A program made the position numbers and the translations under genes. The notes under the pieces are model-generated. The model was not told the DNA's origin. It saw only the letters and a list, made by a program, of their open reading frames with translations, and ran no database searches. A stretch of DNA of 64,000 nucleotides from Trichostrongylus colubriformis (taxonomy: Eukaryota; Nematoda; Chromadorea; Rhabditida; Trichostrongylidae), in contig OZ022261.1 of the NCBI GenBank assembly GCA_963978905.1, positions 9,487,992 to 9,551,991 of the forward strand. Direction: 5' to 3'. Positions within the stretch are counted from its first letter, which is position 1. The number at the start of each line of letters is the position of its first letter. Of this stretch, positions 22,220 to 34,659 are shown in pieces.

Positions 22220-22960
22220 CAACCACTAACCGCAGCAGTCTGCGAACGCTTTTTGTTGAACGTGTAATCTGTTATAGGAAGATCACACCTGAAGGGAGAT
22301 GATAGAAAAAGAAGAAACATTAGGCAAAAGCGTGTGAAGTGGGGCAGTAATTGAAAGGGGTTTTCCATTAGTTCCGTTCCTGAATGTCTCCGAAATTGTA
22401 CAATGTTCAGATGAATTAGGTGATTCAACAGGTTTCGAATTTTTTATGTTTCATGACTATTACAAAATTGTAGCTAACCAGTCAGTCATGTCGTGTGATT
22501 ACTATAAAAAGATGAACGATTGAAAAGTGAAAGATGTATGCGCGTCCATCCGGTCCGGTTCGGTCTGGGGCCGGCCGACCCTGTTTGGACTATACAGTCC
22601 ATTTAAAACATCATTGTTCTCTCAGTCCCATTTATAGAACATTTAAAATTCACGATTGATGATGTGATGTGTGATGGAGAGTACAATTCCACGTGCACAC
22701 ATGCGACAACGTTTGCGCTGGCTGGGATCGCCTGCTGCCTGCCCCTGACAGGCTGGGGCAATCTCGTTTTCGTGAAAGCACGATTGAATCACGTGAATCC
22801 CTGACGACAACGTGCCGATGACTTCGTACTGTTTTTCGGTATTCTTCCGTTTATTAGTCCACTACTGGCAACATAGCTCTTTATATGACCCCGCACACGC
22901 ACACACACACTGTACCCGATATACTAGTTTATTAAAAATAAAGGAAAAAGGTAAACTTAT
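22220..22960. other. No gene seen; mdl-1 upstream flank
   Basis: Contains CACGTG at 22690 and 22790 and GC-rich patches (22550-22580, 22720-22760). No exon recognised. Confidence 0.4.
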
Positions 22961-22974
22961 TGAAAATGACAGTT

Positions 22975-23225
22975 GAGCATTGCATTGTCCCAAAGCCTCA
23001 TGTTGATCTGAATATGTGTGAGACAATGTGTGCCTTCCTAACTTTATTCTAAAAGACTCATAAAAAGCGTTCATAAAATTGGCTGCAAAAGGATTTTGGG
23101 CCTTTTAGGCAAGCTTTCGGCGCCTACGCTTTTATCAAACCTGAAATGGTAGAATTTTTTGAGTCTTTTGAAATGAATTTTTTCCCAAATTGTTCCATAC
23201 ACATTTAGATGTTTTAGAATTATAA
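22975..23225. repeat. Repeat family G, copy 2
   Basis: CATTGTCCCAAAGCCTCATG then TTGATCTGAATATGTGTG, CTAAAAGACTCATAAAAAGC and the inverted partner TTTTTTGAGTCTTTTGAAAT match the foldback element at 5600-5925. Confidence 0.65.
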
Positions 23226-23404
23226 ATTACTTTGTGGTTCGTTTCGCCTCTTTCACATGCGAACCACTATGTGTTCTATTCACCCCCGGAGGCTCATCGG
23301 TGAGTTGAGAGGCTCATCACTGCAACTTCAAGGGACTACTAGGCTGATATAGTATGTTATTCAACCAGTGAGCACATGTAGACCACCCAGATGGCTGAAC
23401 CTGT

Positions 23405-23465
23405 TTCAGTTATTCATTTTAATGCCTCCATCCATGAATAAATATTGAATGCATGACAGTCTAAA
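23405..23465 (-). repeat. Repeat family E, copy 1
   Basis: The complement reads GACTGTCATGCATTCAATAT then TTATTCATGGATGGAGGCAT, matching 26890-26935. Confidence 0.55.
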
Positions 23466-23469
23466 AGGG

Positions 23470-25210
23470 AACATTTGGCTCGTTAGTTCATTTCATGTTT
23501 GAATGTGGTAACGGTGAATCATATTTTCAGGTGATCTCTCCTGAAATGAATCCCGCTCTCAATAAAGTCTATCGTAAAAGCATCTCGGCACTTTTCCAAT
23601 CGAAATTTGAGTCACTGAATTTTCCAAAAAATAACAACCTCCTCCTTTCTTGGTTATGGGGCAGGGGAATCGTATTGGAGATAGACAATGTGGCGTGGTG
23701 AAAATACAGGAGGAGGTCGTATCTGGTCCTTTCTTCAGGACTCAGCTCGTTCTTCACGCCGGCTTTTTTTGAAAGCCTTGGTTTCAGTCACTGTATAACT
23801 AGCGCTCTAATGCCTTATTTCGCCCTGATGGCCTTAAACCTACGAAGGGCACAGAAGGACTAGTTAACCAAGGTTTTAGTTGATTTCTTGGAGCAGAAAC
23901 GTGCTAGTACATTTTTCAGGCGGGGCAGCGCATTTTAGCCGAGATTTGAACCTCACACCATCACCACCACGACGTTTGACCCCGCGTCCGCAAGGATCGT
24001 ACGTGTGCTAAATCAATGGGTCGGGAAGAACGTGCTAAGAAGGCGCAATGTCAATAATCAATAGGATCGAGCCGGTTCATGTCGTTAGAACTGTCCTGAG
24101 TCATGTTTGACCCCAGAGAACGTACGACGAATGCAGTACCATATGGGCAATGAGCTATCATTTCATTTGAGACTCACAGGGTGGAGGGGGAGGGGGTGCA
24201 TACCCGTGGCGCGCGGTTCCTGCTTGACATTCCCAATCGTCAGTTCATTCATATAATCAAACGTGACTAGCATGTGGTGTGTCTGTTGATGAACTTTGTC
24301 ATGTCACACTAAATGAGGGTTGTCTGTGGGGTGTATGCATGGTGGATGGGTGTGTATAAGATTCTGAGAATGTCTCGCAATGTCCTTTACCACCATCAAT
24401 GTGTGTAAAGCGTAATTGTCCTTCTCGCGCTACAATTAAGCGAGGAGTGCAGACATCCTGTTAATGTGGCGTGATTTGCAACGATTCTCGAGCAGGAGCT
24501 GCATGCAGTGCTATCGACTTGACTCAGAGCATCACCAAATGTGACCCTTGCTCGTGTTCCGTGTTCTTGCGCGCGCTACGCCAATGGCACTTTTCTGCTA
24601 AATGAGGGTACATACCATATGTGCAGATGTACATGTATGGATGGTGCATTTGAGTGGAGAAAACGCTGCATTGGCGGTTGTATGAGGTATTTGGGGGGCG
24701 ATGTCGGGGTGGGTGCGGAGACGGGGGGGATTGGCTGTGTGACGGGCGCGCGACGTCGACAGTCAGCGTGGACGTGGCGATTATGTCATGTAGGGTAACG
24801 GACTTTGCTCTACGAAATGTCATCGTGTGATTGGAGAGCGAGAGACATAACCAGTCACGCACGTGCGTTTTGCTGCACGGCGATCACCAACCACGTGTGT
24901 CAGGGACGTCCCAAACAACTTCCTCTCTGTCTCTCCAGCTCCAGCCGCCCACCTACACGACAGGTCTCTCCCAGCCGCCAGGCCGGCACGCGCGTTCATC
25001 ACACATTCTCCAGCTACACGACACTCTCTACACAATTCTTCAGCCATCTAATTCTCCTCGTTCACTTGCAATCGGCAATACATCACACTTGCATTTGCGT
25101 CACGCCGGACTAGAATGCACCCAGCACCCCCTCCCCCCGCGCCGTATGCAGCAGACTGACGACAAGAATGAACCTATAAGGCACCTGCTAGGCTGCTCGC
25201 TGACGAGATG
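23470..25210. other. No gene recognised; GC-rich, pyrimidine-rich zone at 24.5-25.2 kb
   Basis: Several open frames overlap on both strands between 24500 and 25210, but none has domain sequence. CACGTG at 24860 and 24892, CpG-rich patches and long CT-rich runs would suit a promoter or 5' non-coding exon region. Confidence 0.35.
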
Positions 25211-25216
25211 AAGTCA

Positions 25217-25241
25217 CTGCAGCAGCAGCAGTAGCAGCAGC
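25217..25241. repeat. (CAG)n trinucleotide run, interrupted
   Basis: CTGCAGCAGCAGCAGTAGCA then GCAG, with one TAG interruption. On the minus strand it lies about 70 bases beyond the stop of the hypothetical gene at 25307-25699. Confidence 0.85.
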
Positions 25242-25306
25242 TTTGACGTCGCGTTCCTGCAAGTTATCCCTCGAGCTTCCACCGCCAAGCGAACCACACT
25301 TGCACT

Positions 25307-25699
25307 TCAGTGCAAATTCTTAGAAGCGCTAGAGCCGGGGGAGCCCGGCGGCTGTGTTGTCATCAGTTTTGCAGCCATGAGATCTTGCACAAGGGCAGAG
25401 TCCAAAATAAACGTGTCAATTCGCTCGTTCGATTTTTCAACACGATTCACATGCATTTCACTACGTGACATCAGAGAACGCCCAAACACAGATATTGCGC
25501 GACCATGTGACGTGTTGAATGGTTTGCCTTGATCTGTGCAGTTCGGCGACCGCGTTAGGCTCTGCAGTGTAGACGGGGATTCCTTCCCAAATAGTCGACG
25601 AACACAGCAAAAAGCCACGGAACATTCGATTGCACATTTTCTTGCGAAAACGGCGAACCTCTTCCTTGAAACATATTGAGTGAGAATATCGCGCTTCAT
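25307..25699 (-). CDS. Hypothetical protein, 130 codons, possibly trans-spliced
   Basis: I do not recognise the product. The ATG lies 14 bases after a strong acceptor (TTTTTCCAG), the usual spacing for a spliced-leader or cis acceptor in nematodes. The frame is unbroken to a TGA. The N-terminal half is basic and cysteine-rich (CAIECSVAFCCVRRLFGKE). The C-terminal half (EKSNERIDTFILDSALVQDL) is hydrophilic and reads like folded protein, followed by a Pro/Ser-rich end. A second open frame overlaps most of it (25748-25461), so the coding frame is not certain. It sits 3.5 kb upstream of mdl-1 on the same strand. No AATAAA is seen soon after the stop. Confidence 0.4.
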   Translation of the reverse strand: MKRDILTQYVSRKRFAVFARKCAIECSVAFCCVRRLFGKESPSTLQSLTRSPNCTDQGKPFNTSHGRAISVFGRSLMSRSEMHVNRVEKSNERIDTFILDSALVQDLMAAKLMTTQPPGSPGSSASKNLH

Positions 25700-25810
25700 T
25701 GCTCTGTACTGCTGGAAAAACTCGTTTAAAATGGATTTTACATTTCATTGATCCATATAAATGTTTTTGCAGAAGTGATCATGAAAGCCAACAGATCTCA
25801 AAACGCTGAT

Positions 25811-25950
25811 TTAATATTTTTGATTTTTGATAGCTACTGATTATCGTCACAGGCTGTGGCGAAAGTTAACCACAAGGATGCTGAGTTTTGGGCAAAAGCT
25901 ACGGTGTCGGACGGGATTCGAACCCGCACTTCATGCTTTGCTCTGTAGAT
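25811..25950 (-). mobile_element. tRNA-derived SINE-I, minus-strand copy
   Basis: The complement carries GTGCGGGTTCGAATCCCGTC (B-box intact), then CGACACCG, the body GCTTTTGCCCAAAACTCAGC and the tail CAGTAGCTATCAAAAATCAA. Same order as at 2407-2580. Confidence 0.75.
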
Positions 25951-25959
25951 CTCTGAACA

Positions 25960-28600
25960 GTTTCCTACAATGCATATCTGCCTCCATAATTAAATTACAA
26001 TGGAGGTAAAAAATGAAAAAAAATCTTCTTAGCAGAGTTATTCCTATTTCTTTGTAGCAACTTTTTAGAAGGGCCGTTCGTACTGCTGAGAGACCCCTGT
26101 CTATTCTACTACCCTATTGAAACGGTCATGCAAGAATAGACATCTGCGTGCAGTACACTTCATTACTTACATACATAACTGATTATCCCGGGGTTTTTGA
26201 ATCTGAAATGAGAGGGCTTTGTGGCGCCTATGCTTCTCCGAGGATGCGTTAAATTAGAAGGCCCCATTACCATTCAGGGGTTGAAGAAAGTTTCGACAGA
26301 TGCGGTCTTCTCTTACTGAGTGATTTTCATGGTACAGTTTTCCCCTGAAAAGATTGCCCATCAATAATCATAATATCCATAAAATTGCTCTCTAGTACAA
26401 AGTATGGTCATCGATTGACGACTTCTAATAGACCTGATACCCAAAAAGTCAATGAGAGACAGGTGTTTGAGGACTCCTCAAGGAACTTCCACCAAAAAGG
26501 ACCCCATCTCTTCATAAAATACGGGACACGACCCCTCTCCACTCCGTTGAGGATCCTCTACCCTTGCTTGACCCTGCTGCCAACCAGCTGCATGTGAATT
26601 TCAGATACATTCCTAAAGAAGAGGAAACGTGCACCAGATGCGCGAAAGTGATAAAAACGAACATATTGCAAAAAATGATGAAGGATTGGCCCCAGCTTTT
26701 TTGAAATGCTCACATGACATTACGCAGGGTGTTGCACGCTCTAAAAAAATGGATATGCAATTTCTGTAGATACTGACGTAAGTAGATTCATTCTACGAAA
26801 GATTACTCAAAAGTAAGTATGATTCACTATTATCACTTGCGAATTAAGTAACATTAAAGGGATTAATGGGCTCTACGCGAGTCAATCCCTTTGGGACTGC
26901 CATGCATTCGATTTTCATTTATGGAGGGGCATTAAAATGCATCTTTGACATCCACTGAGGGAGGCATTAAAATGCATCTTTGGGCTGCAACGACTAGCAG
27001 AGCTCAGGCAGAGCCGAGGGGCAAATCGGTCTTGACGGAATAGGATCCACGGACTATTTCATTTTTCTCCATTTCGCGCTAAACTTGCAGTCTTTTTTCT
27101 TTCAGAATAAAAGAAAAGAGATGAAATCATAGCGTTACTTACACTATTATTGAATGCGCACATTATTCATCTATCCTTCTAAAACGCGCCACAGATGCAG
27201 TGTTAGCAGAAATTCACGGAGTCATTTGAAAGATACAGAAGTAGCCATGTCGTAATTTATAAGGCCCTGAACAGCCAATATTTAATATATGCTCCTATCC
27301 CTTTACAAGGGCTATTACCTTCCTATAGAATTGCAATAGTTAGGTTTGGCTGTCCCACGGGAAATATTCCTCCACCGCATGCAAGCACCGCGTTCCACCT
27401 GCTAAAAACAAAAGTGGGAGAGCCAGTATGGATGATTACATAAAATTATTTGTTTATGTGATCAGTTCAAGCTGCATTATCTTTTATTGCTAGGGCAGCA
27501 CAGTAAAAGCAGCGCTCATCAATTTTTGCTTTTTGCCCATATCGGTCAATTTATAGAATCCCTGTTTTGCAGTATATTGGATACATCTCAAAGTTTTTGA
27601 CTTTTACTTCAATTGAAATCAGCCTCAAAATATCAGAATTGAAATAATAATTACATCGAGTATATAGAAGTTAGGGGGTACAGGAAAGAACGAGCAGGAA
27701 ACCGGATAGTATATATATTGTAGACAATGGTTATTAGCAGTCACGTCGACTTGGTAAAAGTGAGATTTTCGAGCCCACAGTTTTTGTCGAACACTACTTC
27801 TCCCTCACCATTATTACTTCCTTAGATTAATATGAAGTATATGAGGTAAATGGCTGCGTAGGGGAATGCTCTAAGGAGGTCTACCTTGCTCATGGCATCC
27901 ATCAATAAAGCTTGACGCAGTTTGCTTTGGAGAGGTGGATGCTGTATCTGGGGCGATATTGCTGGTTAGACTTCCTATACAAACTGAAGAAAATCTTCTC
28001 CTAACTTCAGAATGTAGTCAGAGTGACCTACGAGCTCCAACATATGTATCCGCAATATCTGCGGCGTCCCGAAGAAGGCCGTCAGTTTCCCAGCTGGGGA
28101 CACCTTCCAGGAGACCCCGATTCTTGCCATAAAGATTCCTAGCATTTTGTGGTTTATACCAGTCACATATCATTATGATGGGACCCTAACAGGTGTCAGT
28201 TGAGCCCTCGGTTTGGTGGATTATATGAAACGAAAATTTCCGCAGATGTAGGAAATGGTCCAGGCAAAGTTTATCAACGAATCCTTGCCAGGATATAGCT
28301 GAATGCGGTTTTTCAGGTCCCCTGTCACTGATCCTAAAAAAAGTCGAAAATCTAAAAAATTTCTAGAAGTCTATAAACGCTAGAGGATGGAGTGCAGTGC
28401 TGAGCTCAAAACCCGTTCAAGGAACAATTCTCTCCTGAAAATCATCCGTCAATAATGCACAAAAAGGTGAAGATGGTGTAGGGAGGATTTCTCACATACT
28501 CCACAGTACCCACTGAAACTTGCTAGCGTGCTATAACGTGAACTGACACAAGATCTGTGGTGTGTACAGTACAGGCTTTTATATAATGACATGTAGTGCA
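25960..28600. other. No gene recognised
   Basis: Short frames only. A weak repeat link exists between 26345-26375 (CCTGAAAAGATTGCCCATCA) and 28435-28460 (CCTGAAAATCATCCGTCAAT). Confidence 0.4.
26873..26985 (+). repeat. Repeat family E, copy 2, with 36-bp tandem end
   Basis: GGGACTGCCATGCATTCGAT through GGAGGGGCATTAAAATG matches 23405-23465. The end GGCATTAAAATGCATCTTTG is then repeated once at +36 bp. Confidence 0.6.
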
Positions 28601-28614
28601 TTACACATACCGAG

Positions 28615-28745
28615 GGCGGTATGTAGTTGGGTCCTGAGGCAACTCCGTGGAAAGTTGAGGTCTAGATGATCACTTCAAAGCTCTACCACTCACGACACCC
28701 TTGCTCGCACGCATCGCGACGCGAAACCCCGACCGAGCAACACTC
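28615..28745. repeat. Repeat family A, copy 3
   Basis: TTGGGTCCTGAGGCAACTCC and CTTGCTCGCACGCATCGCGA parallel TTGGGTCCTGAAGCGATCGC and the TCGCACGCC region of the 1.0-kb copy. Confidence 0.45.
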
Positions 28746-29289
28746 ACCCAAGGACTATCCGCGCAGTGGTTCAAAAGTCGACCTGCCTTTTGCAAAAAAA
28801 AGATAAAAAGTACGGACCAACTTCTGCCATTATTAGAGCCACTTCCTATTCAAGCGTCGCAGCCATCCTAATTAGTTCCCTTCGCCAATGAAAATAATTT
28901 TTGCGACTGTGAAGTGATTTAGAAGTATGTATTTGTCAAAGAAACTATGATCGGACAACATTCGGTTTTCTTTTATTGAATTCATAGCAACAACCCATTT
29001 AATCTCCGCGGTCATTTATGAGCTGAAAAAACTTTGTTATGACGAAGTGCAATTTCGCAGCTTTAATCTGAAACAATGATTAAAGAGATTCCAACGACAA
29101 TATGAAACATTAATTTTTGGATCCTTCCCCACGTCTTTCTATTTATGGGCCATCTATTAGGTTATAAGGGAAGTTTTGACCGGTTTTCGCAATTTCGCCT
29201 TCGGGAGATCGCAACTCGGCCCTGACTGCAACTTCTCTCGCAAAATGAGCACCATTCGATTCGTTACACTTTTGGCAGCATTATGCATA

Positions 29290-30857
29290 CAGTGCGTTTC
29301 ATAATTATAAGGTCACCCCCAAATTTTCGGTTTTCACAACACACAGCCAGCCGAAAATTTTTTAAGTATTTTTTACAGATTCCTCACCACAGAAAACCCT
29401 TCCATACTAGTTTTAATGACATTACCTTTTAGCCCGATATTTCCATGAATATTTTCTGATTTCTGTGCCGTTTCATAATTATAAGGTCACCCCGAAGAAA
29501 AAGAAGATTTGCTAGAGTTAACAGCGCATGCGAAGAAGCTCATAATTTATGGTTCCTCCCTGTTTAAGAACGACATTAACTAGCCGTTTGGAGAAGTGGG
29601 AACGAAACTTCGAAGAGCCTCACCACAGATATTGTTCCAGTCTTCAACAATTGCCTGTTTCAGCAGCTTTGCTTCCCAGAATTGGCGATTATTGGGGTAA
29701 ATATTTTGCGACGATGTCTTCCAGATCTCCCCAGTAGAGCTGAGACCAAGAACACATGTTATCTATGGTTGGAGGTCCGTATTTTGGAACTTTAACCAGG
29801 ATTCCGTTGAATGACCTACGTGAACAGCAGCCTTGTCATGCTGTTAGACGCAACTATGAAGAGCCGCTCGGCTCCAAAAAAAGACTGATTTCTTCGTAAG
29901 ATCTTCTAGCAGTCTTTGGAGTTCATTCTGCAGGTTTCGAAGGCAAGGTTTAATGCAACCTCATTGCCGAAAACCACTTAGGCCATCACCCTTCTCCCAC
30001 AAAAATTGCCAAGGCTCCGCTAAAACGGCGCACTTCTCAGACCAAGCTAATACTACCTCTACCCGTCAGCACTATACAAATAGAGTATTTTCAGACTCAA
30101 AAGTACAATTCGGATGGAATTATTCGCATTCAGGGCGCAACTGCTATGCAAATTCAGTTTCGTTCAATCCGTGCTCAAGAACATCTTTATGAATTGGAGT
30201 CGTTCCACCTTATGGGATGCTGTAGGCCTCGGAAACTACTTCGTTATTTCTTCAGTGATGTTTCTGCTCTTCCTCGCTGCTGTACTCTCTGTGGTTCCGG
30301 ACTAAAAATGGTTTAACTCCAAACAAATCTGGTTCATGGAGGAGGTGGTGTAGGAAGTGGCCCCCACAATCCTTTCCCCGTTAATGATAATAATCTCACG
30401 TGGGAGTCCAGAACCTGGAAAGCATCTGAAGACACCGAATCCCTCAAATGTCATTTAACTGAGCACAGGAATCTTCCGATTTTTTTGGAATTTCTCTCAA
30501 ACTGAGTCTAGCACCACAAAAAACCCAAATCCGGGCTTTTCTCTCGGAACATAGTAGCTAGCCACAAGACGATTGAATAGTATCTCGAAGATGTATTTGG
30601 AAGACAAATCTACCATCACAGACCCGCCAGGGCCTCAACTTTTTTCTTTTTTTAGGGTGACCTTATAATTATGAAACGGTGCAAAAACGCAAAAAATACT
30701 CTTAAAAAGATGAGGTTAACGAGACTGCTACCAAAAATCGGACACGGGGGTTATTTCAGGTGAGGAATCCGTCTATGGGAGTGAAAAGATTCCTAAATGG
30801 AGTGTTGTCGAGAAAACCTGAATTTCAGGGGTGACCTTATAATTATGAAACGCACTG
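29290..30857 (-). mobile_element. Tc-type DNA transposon with nested terminal repeats, decayed transposase
   Basis: Perfect 30-bp inverted termini (CAGTGCGTTTCATAATTATA then AGGTCACCCC) at 29290-29319 and 30828-30857 are flanked by TA on both sides. Each end has an internal second copy of GTTTCATAATTATAAGGTCA about 175-180 bp inward (29470 and 30654-30679). Tc3 of C. elegans likewise has two transposase sites per end. On the minus strand a broken transposase reads in pieces: YWGDLEDIVAKYLPQ near the last acidic motif and LLKQAIVEDWNNICGEALRS near the C-terminus, typical of Tc1/mariner-superfamily tails. Stops and shifts show it is inactive. The intact ends suggest it could still be mobilised in trans. 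Confidence 0.8.
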
Positions 30858-30859
30858 TA

Positions 30860-31810
30860 TCTGCATATCTCCATTTAATGAAGGGCTGATGATTCCTATT
30901 GTGCGAAAACAAAAAAAGTCGGCTCCAAATGGTCATTCTTTCTTAACAGATTGCTATTGAAGGAGCTGTCCATATGTTTGGAAAAGTGGGGTTTACTCAG
31001 CACTAGATTTGATGAGTATGGTGGACGAGGACGGGCTTCATTCTGCAGCTGCTTCACTTGCTGGAAGACCATTTGTGGAAAATGCCCCCGCGATGGCGCA
31101 TGCTGCTCCGCGGGGTCGCGCGGCACCCATTTTTTGGTTTTTTTTTCGAATTAGAGCTACTTGAGGTAGTCAACGACATTCGTGTGTTGAAAGCCATTAC
31201 TTTCAGATATACCCTGCAAGTATAGACGCTCATCGCTTTCTGCCGTTTTAGTTAAAGCGGTCTGATCAATTGAAAATTGGAGCAACTTATTCTCATTTCT
31301 GCACTTTTGAAACCGGGACAAAATGATCCATCCTACGCTTTACTCCCTCCCTTTGCAGTACCCACAGTTGTGGTTGTTTTCGCTAGGACTCGACTAAACC
31401 AGAATTCATGGAGTAAAGTCATCCAAAAAGTGTAATTTTCGCAGTACTTCAAAATTTCCCTAATAATTCGTAAATCTTGTGGATTTCAAGGAAGGCATAT
31501 ATTCAAAAAGAGATACTTATTGTCTGGTTAAGGAGCACAATATATAAGTTGATTCATGTTGACACACTTTCAGATTTGAATTTATTTTGTGAACGCGCAA
31601 AACCGGCCAGCACTTTCCTTAAAACCTAGTAGTTTCAGCGACGTGATTTGGATACGTGAACAGTTGACAGCGAAGTGTTTATTGCCCATGAAAAATTGTA
31701 CACTGTCGTTAGCATTCTTCTCATACCTTCTTAGTAATGATCTGCCAGTCGTGGTGACTGCCTTATAGATGGTGTGCTTCTAATACCTAAAAATAGAACG
31801 GTCAACGTTG
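30860..31810. other. No gene seen
   Basis: No exon or repeat that I can support. Confidence 0.4.
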
Positions 31811-31814
31811 TACT

Positions 31815-32040
31815 GTCTCTTTTTGCATTACGCCACGCGTTCAAATCACATCCGGAATCGTGATGGCAATTGAAAGCGTGTTTGAGGTACGCAATGGCAT
31901 ACGTGAACCAGCCATCCAAAGCTCAATTCATTATTTCCGCTCAGAAAAGTTGGGATGAAACAAACGATCCCGGAGTGATGGAAGGATTGATTGACCTTGA
32001 TAGACTTGGTCCCCGGGATTTACATTGGGAGCGGCCTGAG
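31815..32040 (-). repeat. SINE-II tail fragment
   Basis: TACGCCACGCGTTCAAATCA followed by CATCCGGAATCGTGATGG parallels the tail region of the 18-kb SINE-II (CGCCACGCATTCCATCTCCA then TTCATGATCGTGG). The head is not clear. Confidence 0.4.
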
Positions 32041-32224
32041 TGATGGATTAACCGCACACGTGGATTTTCCGGCATCGTCATGAATGACATGATTGATTTA
32101 GAAAATTCTAGAATGTACCTCGAAAGTGTGACAAAAATAAAAGGCAGTCATTTTATCAATAGAGACAGTTTTCGTTATTGAAGAGGTTTTTAATTAGTTT
32201 TTTTGAATGTGGTTTCCGAAGAAA

Positions 32225-32425
32225 TGAATTGCCCACTGATTTCGATTAAAATCAGAAAACCTCCTGCTCGTTTTTGTGCTGCTGCTGACTTCACAATAAA
32301 CGCTGGGGTTTTCGCCTGTACAAGGGTCACGCGACCGCGTGATTCGAATATTTTTTGTAGACCCAACAACATGCTTATTCACGTGCATGCAGGCTATCTG
32401 GTTGCATAATTGAAAAGGTCATTTT
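32225..32425. repeat. Repeat family C, copy 1
   Basis: CTGTACAAGGGTCACGCGAC, GATTCGAATATTTTTTGTAG and ATTCACGTGCATGCAGGCTA recur in order at 33600-33790. Confidence 0.75.
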
Positions 32426-32609
32426 TTTGCACTGCAGTGGTGGCTTGGTCTCCATTTGCAGAGAAACCTAATTATATGCTGAAAAGCAATAAGAAGCCTT
32501 TCGAGACTTTTGGAAAGATCTTAAAAAGATGAGCCATGAAACATCTTTACAAAATGCGCATTATATCTTCCGAGCAACATGGATTCTAGAAAGGCGACTC
32601 CACAGCCGA

Positions 32610-33075
32610 CGTTACGATTCAGTGGTGCATGGAAAAAATGAAATTCTCTGTTATCCATATATTTAAGTTGTACTTACCTAATATGGGCTGCGTGTAAAGC
32701 TTCAGGCGAAAAAGTGAGAATCTGGCTAGGATACAGCTCCTCGAAGTGGTGGACGAGAGGGCGGGGCATCAGGGCGAATGCCCGCCCCTTCCTTCGCTGC
32801 TGTCGGAGACGGATAGTAGATAGTTATGTAACAGTCCCACTCTTCGTCTTCGACCGTTGCGAACGACGGGGCGGGCATTCACATACTCTGAGGCCCCGTC
32901 CCTTGGGCCATAATTTTGGGGGCTGTAGCACGATGATGCACTTGGCTCGCGATCACCCTAACCTGCACCATTTTGAGCGAGGAATACGGCTCCGTTTCAG
33001 GACCCACATAGTTACTTACCGAACAACACGCCGCATGCCGAGTGCGAAAATTGTTCCAGTGGCACATACTCGATT
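32610..33075. repeat. Repeat family D, copy 2
   Basis: Bases 32610-32750 (GATTCAGTGGTGCATGGAAA ... GTGAGAATCTGGCTAGGATA) match the complement of 40560-40695. The middle holds CCCGCCCCTTCC and a GGGGCGGGCATTC block, as in the 40-kb copy. The right terminus is too diverged to place. Confidence 0.6.
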
Positions 33076-33599
33076 GAAAATGCATAGAGCTATTTCAGAT
33101 TGTAGACTTCATTTTACACTAAGCATGATGGCCTTGTATTGACAAATTATGCAAAGAGCATCATAAGATACTCGTAGCATCTCTCAGCACAATGAAAACT
33201 TTGTGACTATGTATGTGTGTACTTGAACCACTAAAATTCGTTGTATTTGGATTTCTCATTCATAACTAGTATATCCGTTTTATGTTGTTCGCTTCAAACT
33301 TTGATGTTCAACTTTTGTTCATAGAATGCGATCCATTGGAATCTATTCACATGAATCTGCTCAGGCGATCACCAAATAAGTGAATAAACATAAATTACGA
33401 AACTGACATAAAACTTCCTTTCTTTTGCTGTAAATAATGACATGTAAATGATATGTGTGGTGGTCATTTACGGGCAACGAAAAATTTATCACTATTTTTC
33501 TTCATTCATGGTGTTAAGAGTAATTTTACTGATATTATTGATACTACATACTGTGATTACTATCCACATTAATAATACTAAAGACAGAGTAATATCGTT

Positions 33600-33790
33600 C
33601 ATTTCGACTTGATTCTGAAAAATTTCTGGTCGTTTTCTGCTGCTCTGACTTTACAACAGACGCAAGCGTTTCCCTGTACAAGGGTCACGCCAGCGCGTGA
33701 CTCGAATATTTTCTGTAGTTCTATCAACACGCTCATTCACGTGCATGAATGCTATCCAATCGCATGTTTGAAAAGGTACTTTTACTGCAA
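33600..33790. repeat. Repeat family C, copy 2
   Basis: CTGTACAAGGGTCACGCCAG, GACTCGAATATTTTCTGTAG and ATTCACGTGCATGAATGCTA match 32225-32425. Confidence 0.75.
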
Positions 33791-33799
33791 ACAGGGAAA

Positions 33800-34650
33800 A
33801 TATTTCAATTGTTTTTGGCAGGTGTCATATGTTGAAGGAGAGTAAAGGTGGTCACAAATCTTTGGAAGATCAAGTGTGCGTGCAAATTTCTTGCATGTCG
33901 TTATCGTTAGGTCAGGATTTTTCAACACGGGGTGCAGCTTGCAGCCCGACAAGCAAAGAGCGCCGCATGCTGTTGAGTTTTGAAGGTACCGTGAGGGGTC
34001 GGGAGAAGAGGAAGATGGGAAGAAATGATCATTTTGAAACAAGCATTCAAGGTTAGAAGCGATAATCTCTAAAAAAATCCGGATCCAAAAGTGCGACGTT
34101 GCGGCCTGTATATGCATCTCCAGCGCATCTCTTGGCACTACAACATCACCTTTCAGGTTGCTCTTCAAAGGAGATGCCACTTATTGTCTCATAGAGCGTA
34201 TTTCATTCATTCATGAAGATGTGAATTGGTGAAACAAAAGAGAGCAGCAATCAAGTGAAACATGAATGGTTAAATAAGCGAAAGGGTAGGAAAAAAGGTG
34301 TTCGTAATAAAAAACCTATTGAATTCACACTCGACGTCATAGCAAGGTGTAGTGTGTGCATTGGTGCAACCTAAAGATGCAAGCGTTACGGTAGGTCTTG
34401 TCGTAGGCCAAAATTGTCCCCTCCCGGTGTCTTTGAAGTCACTCGTGTCCTTCCCTCGGAACTTCCTCGGAGCGTCTCTAGCTCACGTGGATCGAGCCAC
34501 ACGTTGCCTGCCGCACTGTGAAATCCTGTTCTACCGGTGCCATTTGTCCTGTGTGGCTGAGATAGGCATTCAGTGTTAATGGTACGCATGAGATGTACGT
34601 ACGCATAGGATCTTTACAACTCGTCCCACTCTATATTATCATAACCTTTG
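33800..34650. other. No gene recognised
   Basis: A 132-codon minus frame (34180-33782) lacks supporting domains or splice signals. Confidence 0.35.
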
Positions 34651-34659
34651 AAAGGATTA

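Noticed and set aside
22550..22620. A second copy of the 6.4-kb foldback end (TACAGTCCATTT)
   Set aside because: Only about 12 bases match and there is no partner arm.
25217..25241. A polyglutamine coding repeat
   Set aside because: It lies beyond the stop of the nearest open frame and contains an in-register TAG on the plus strand.
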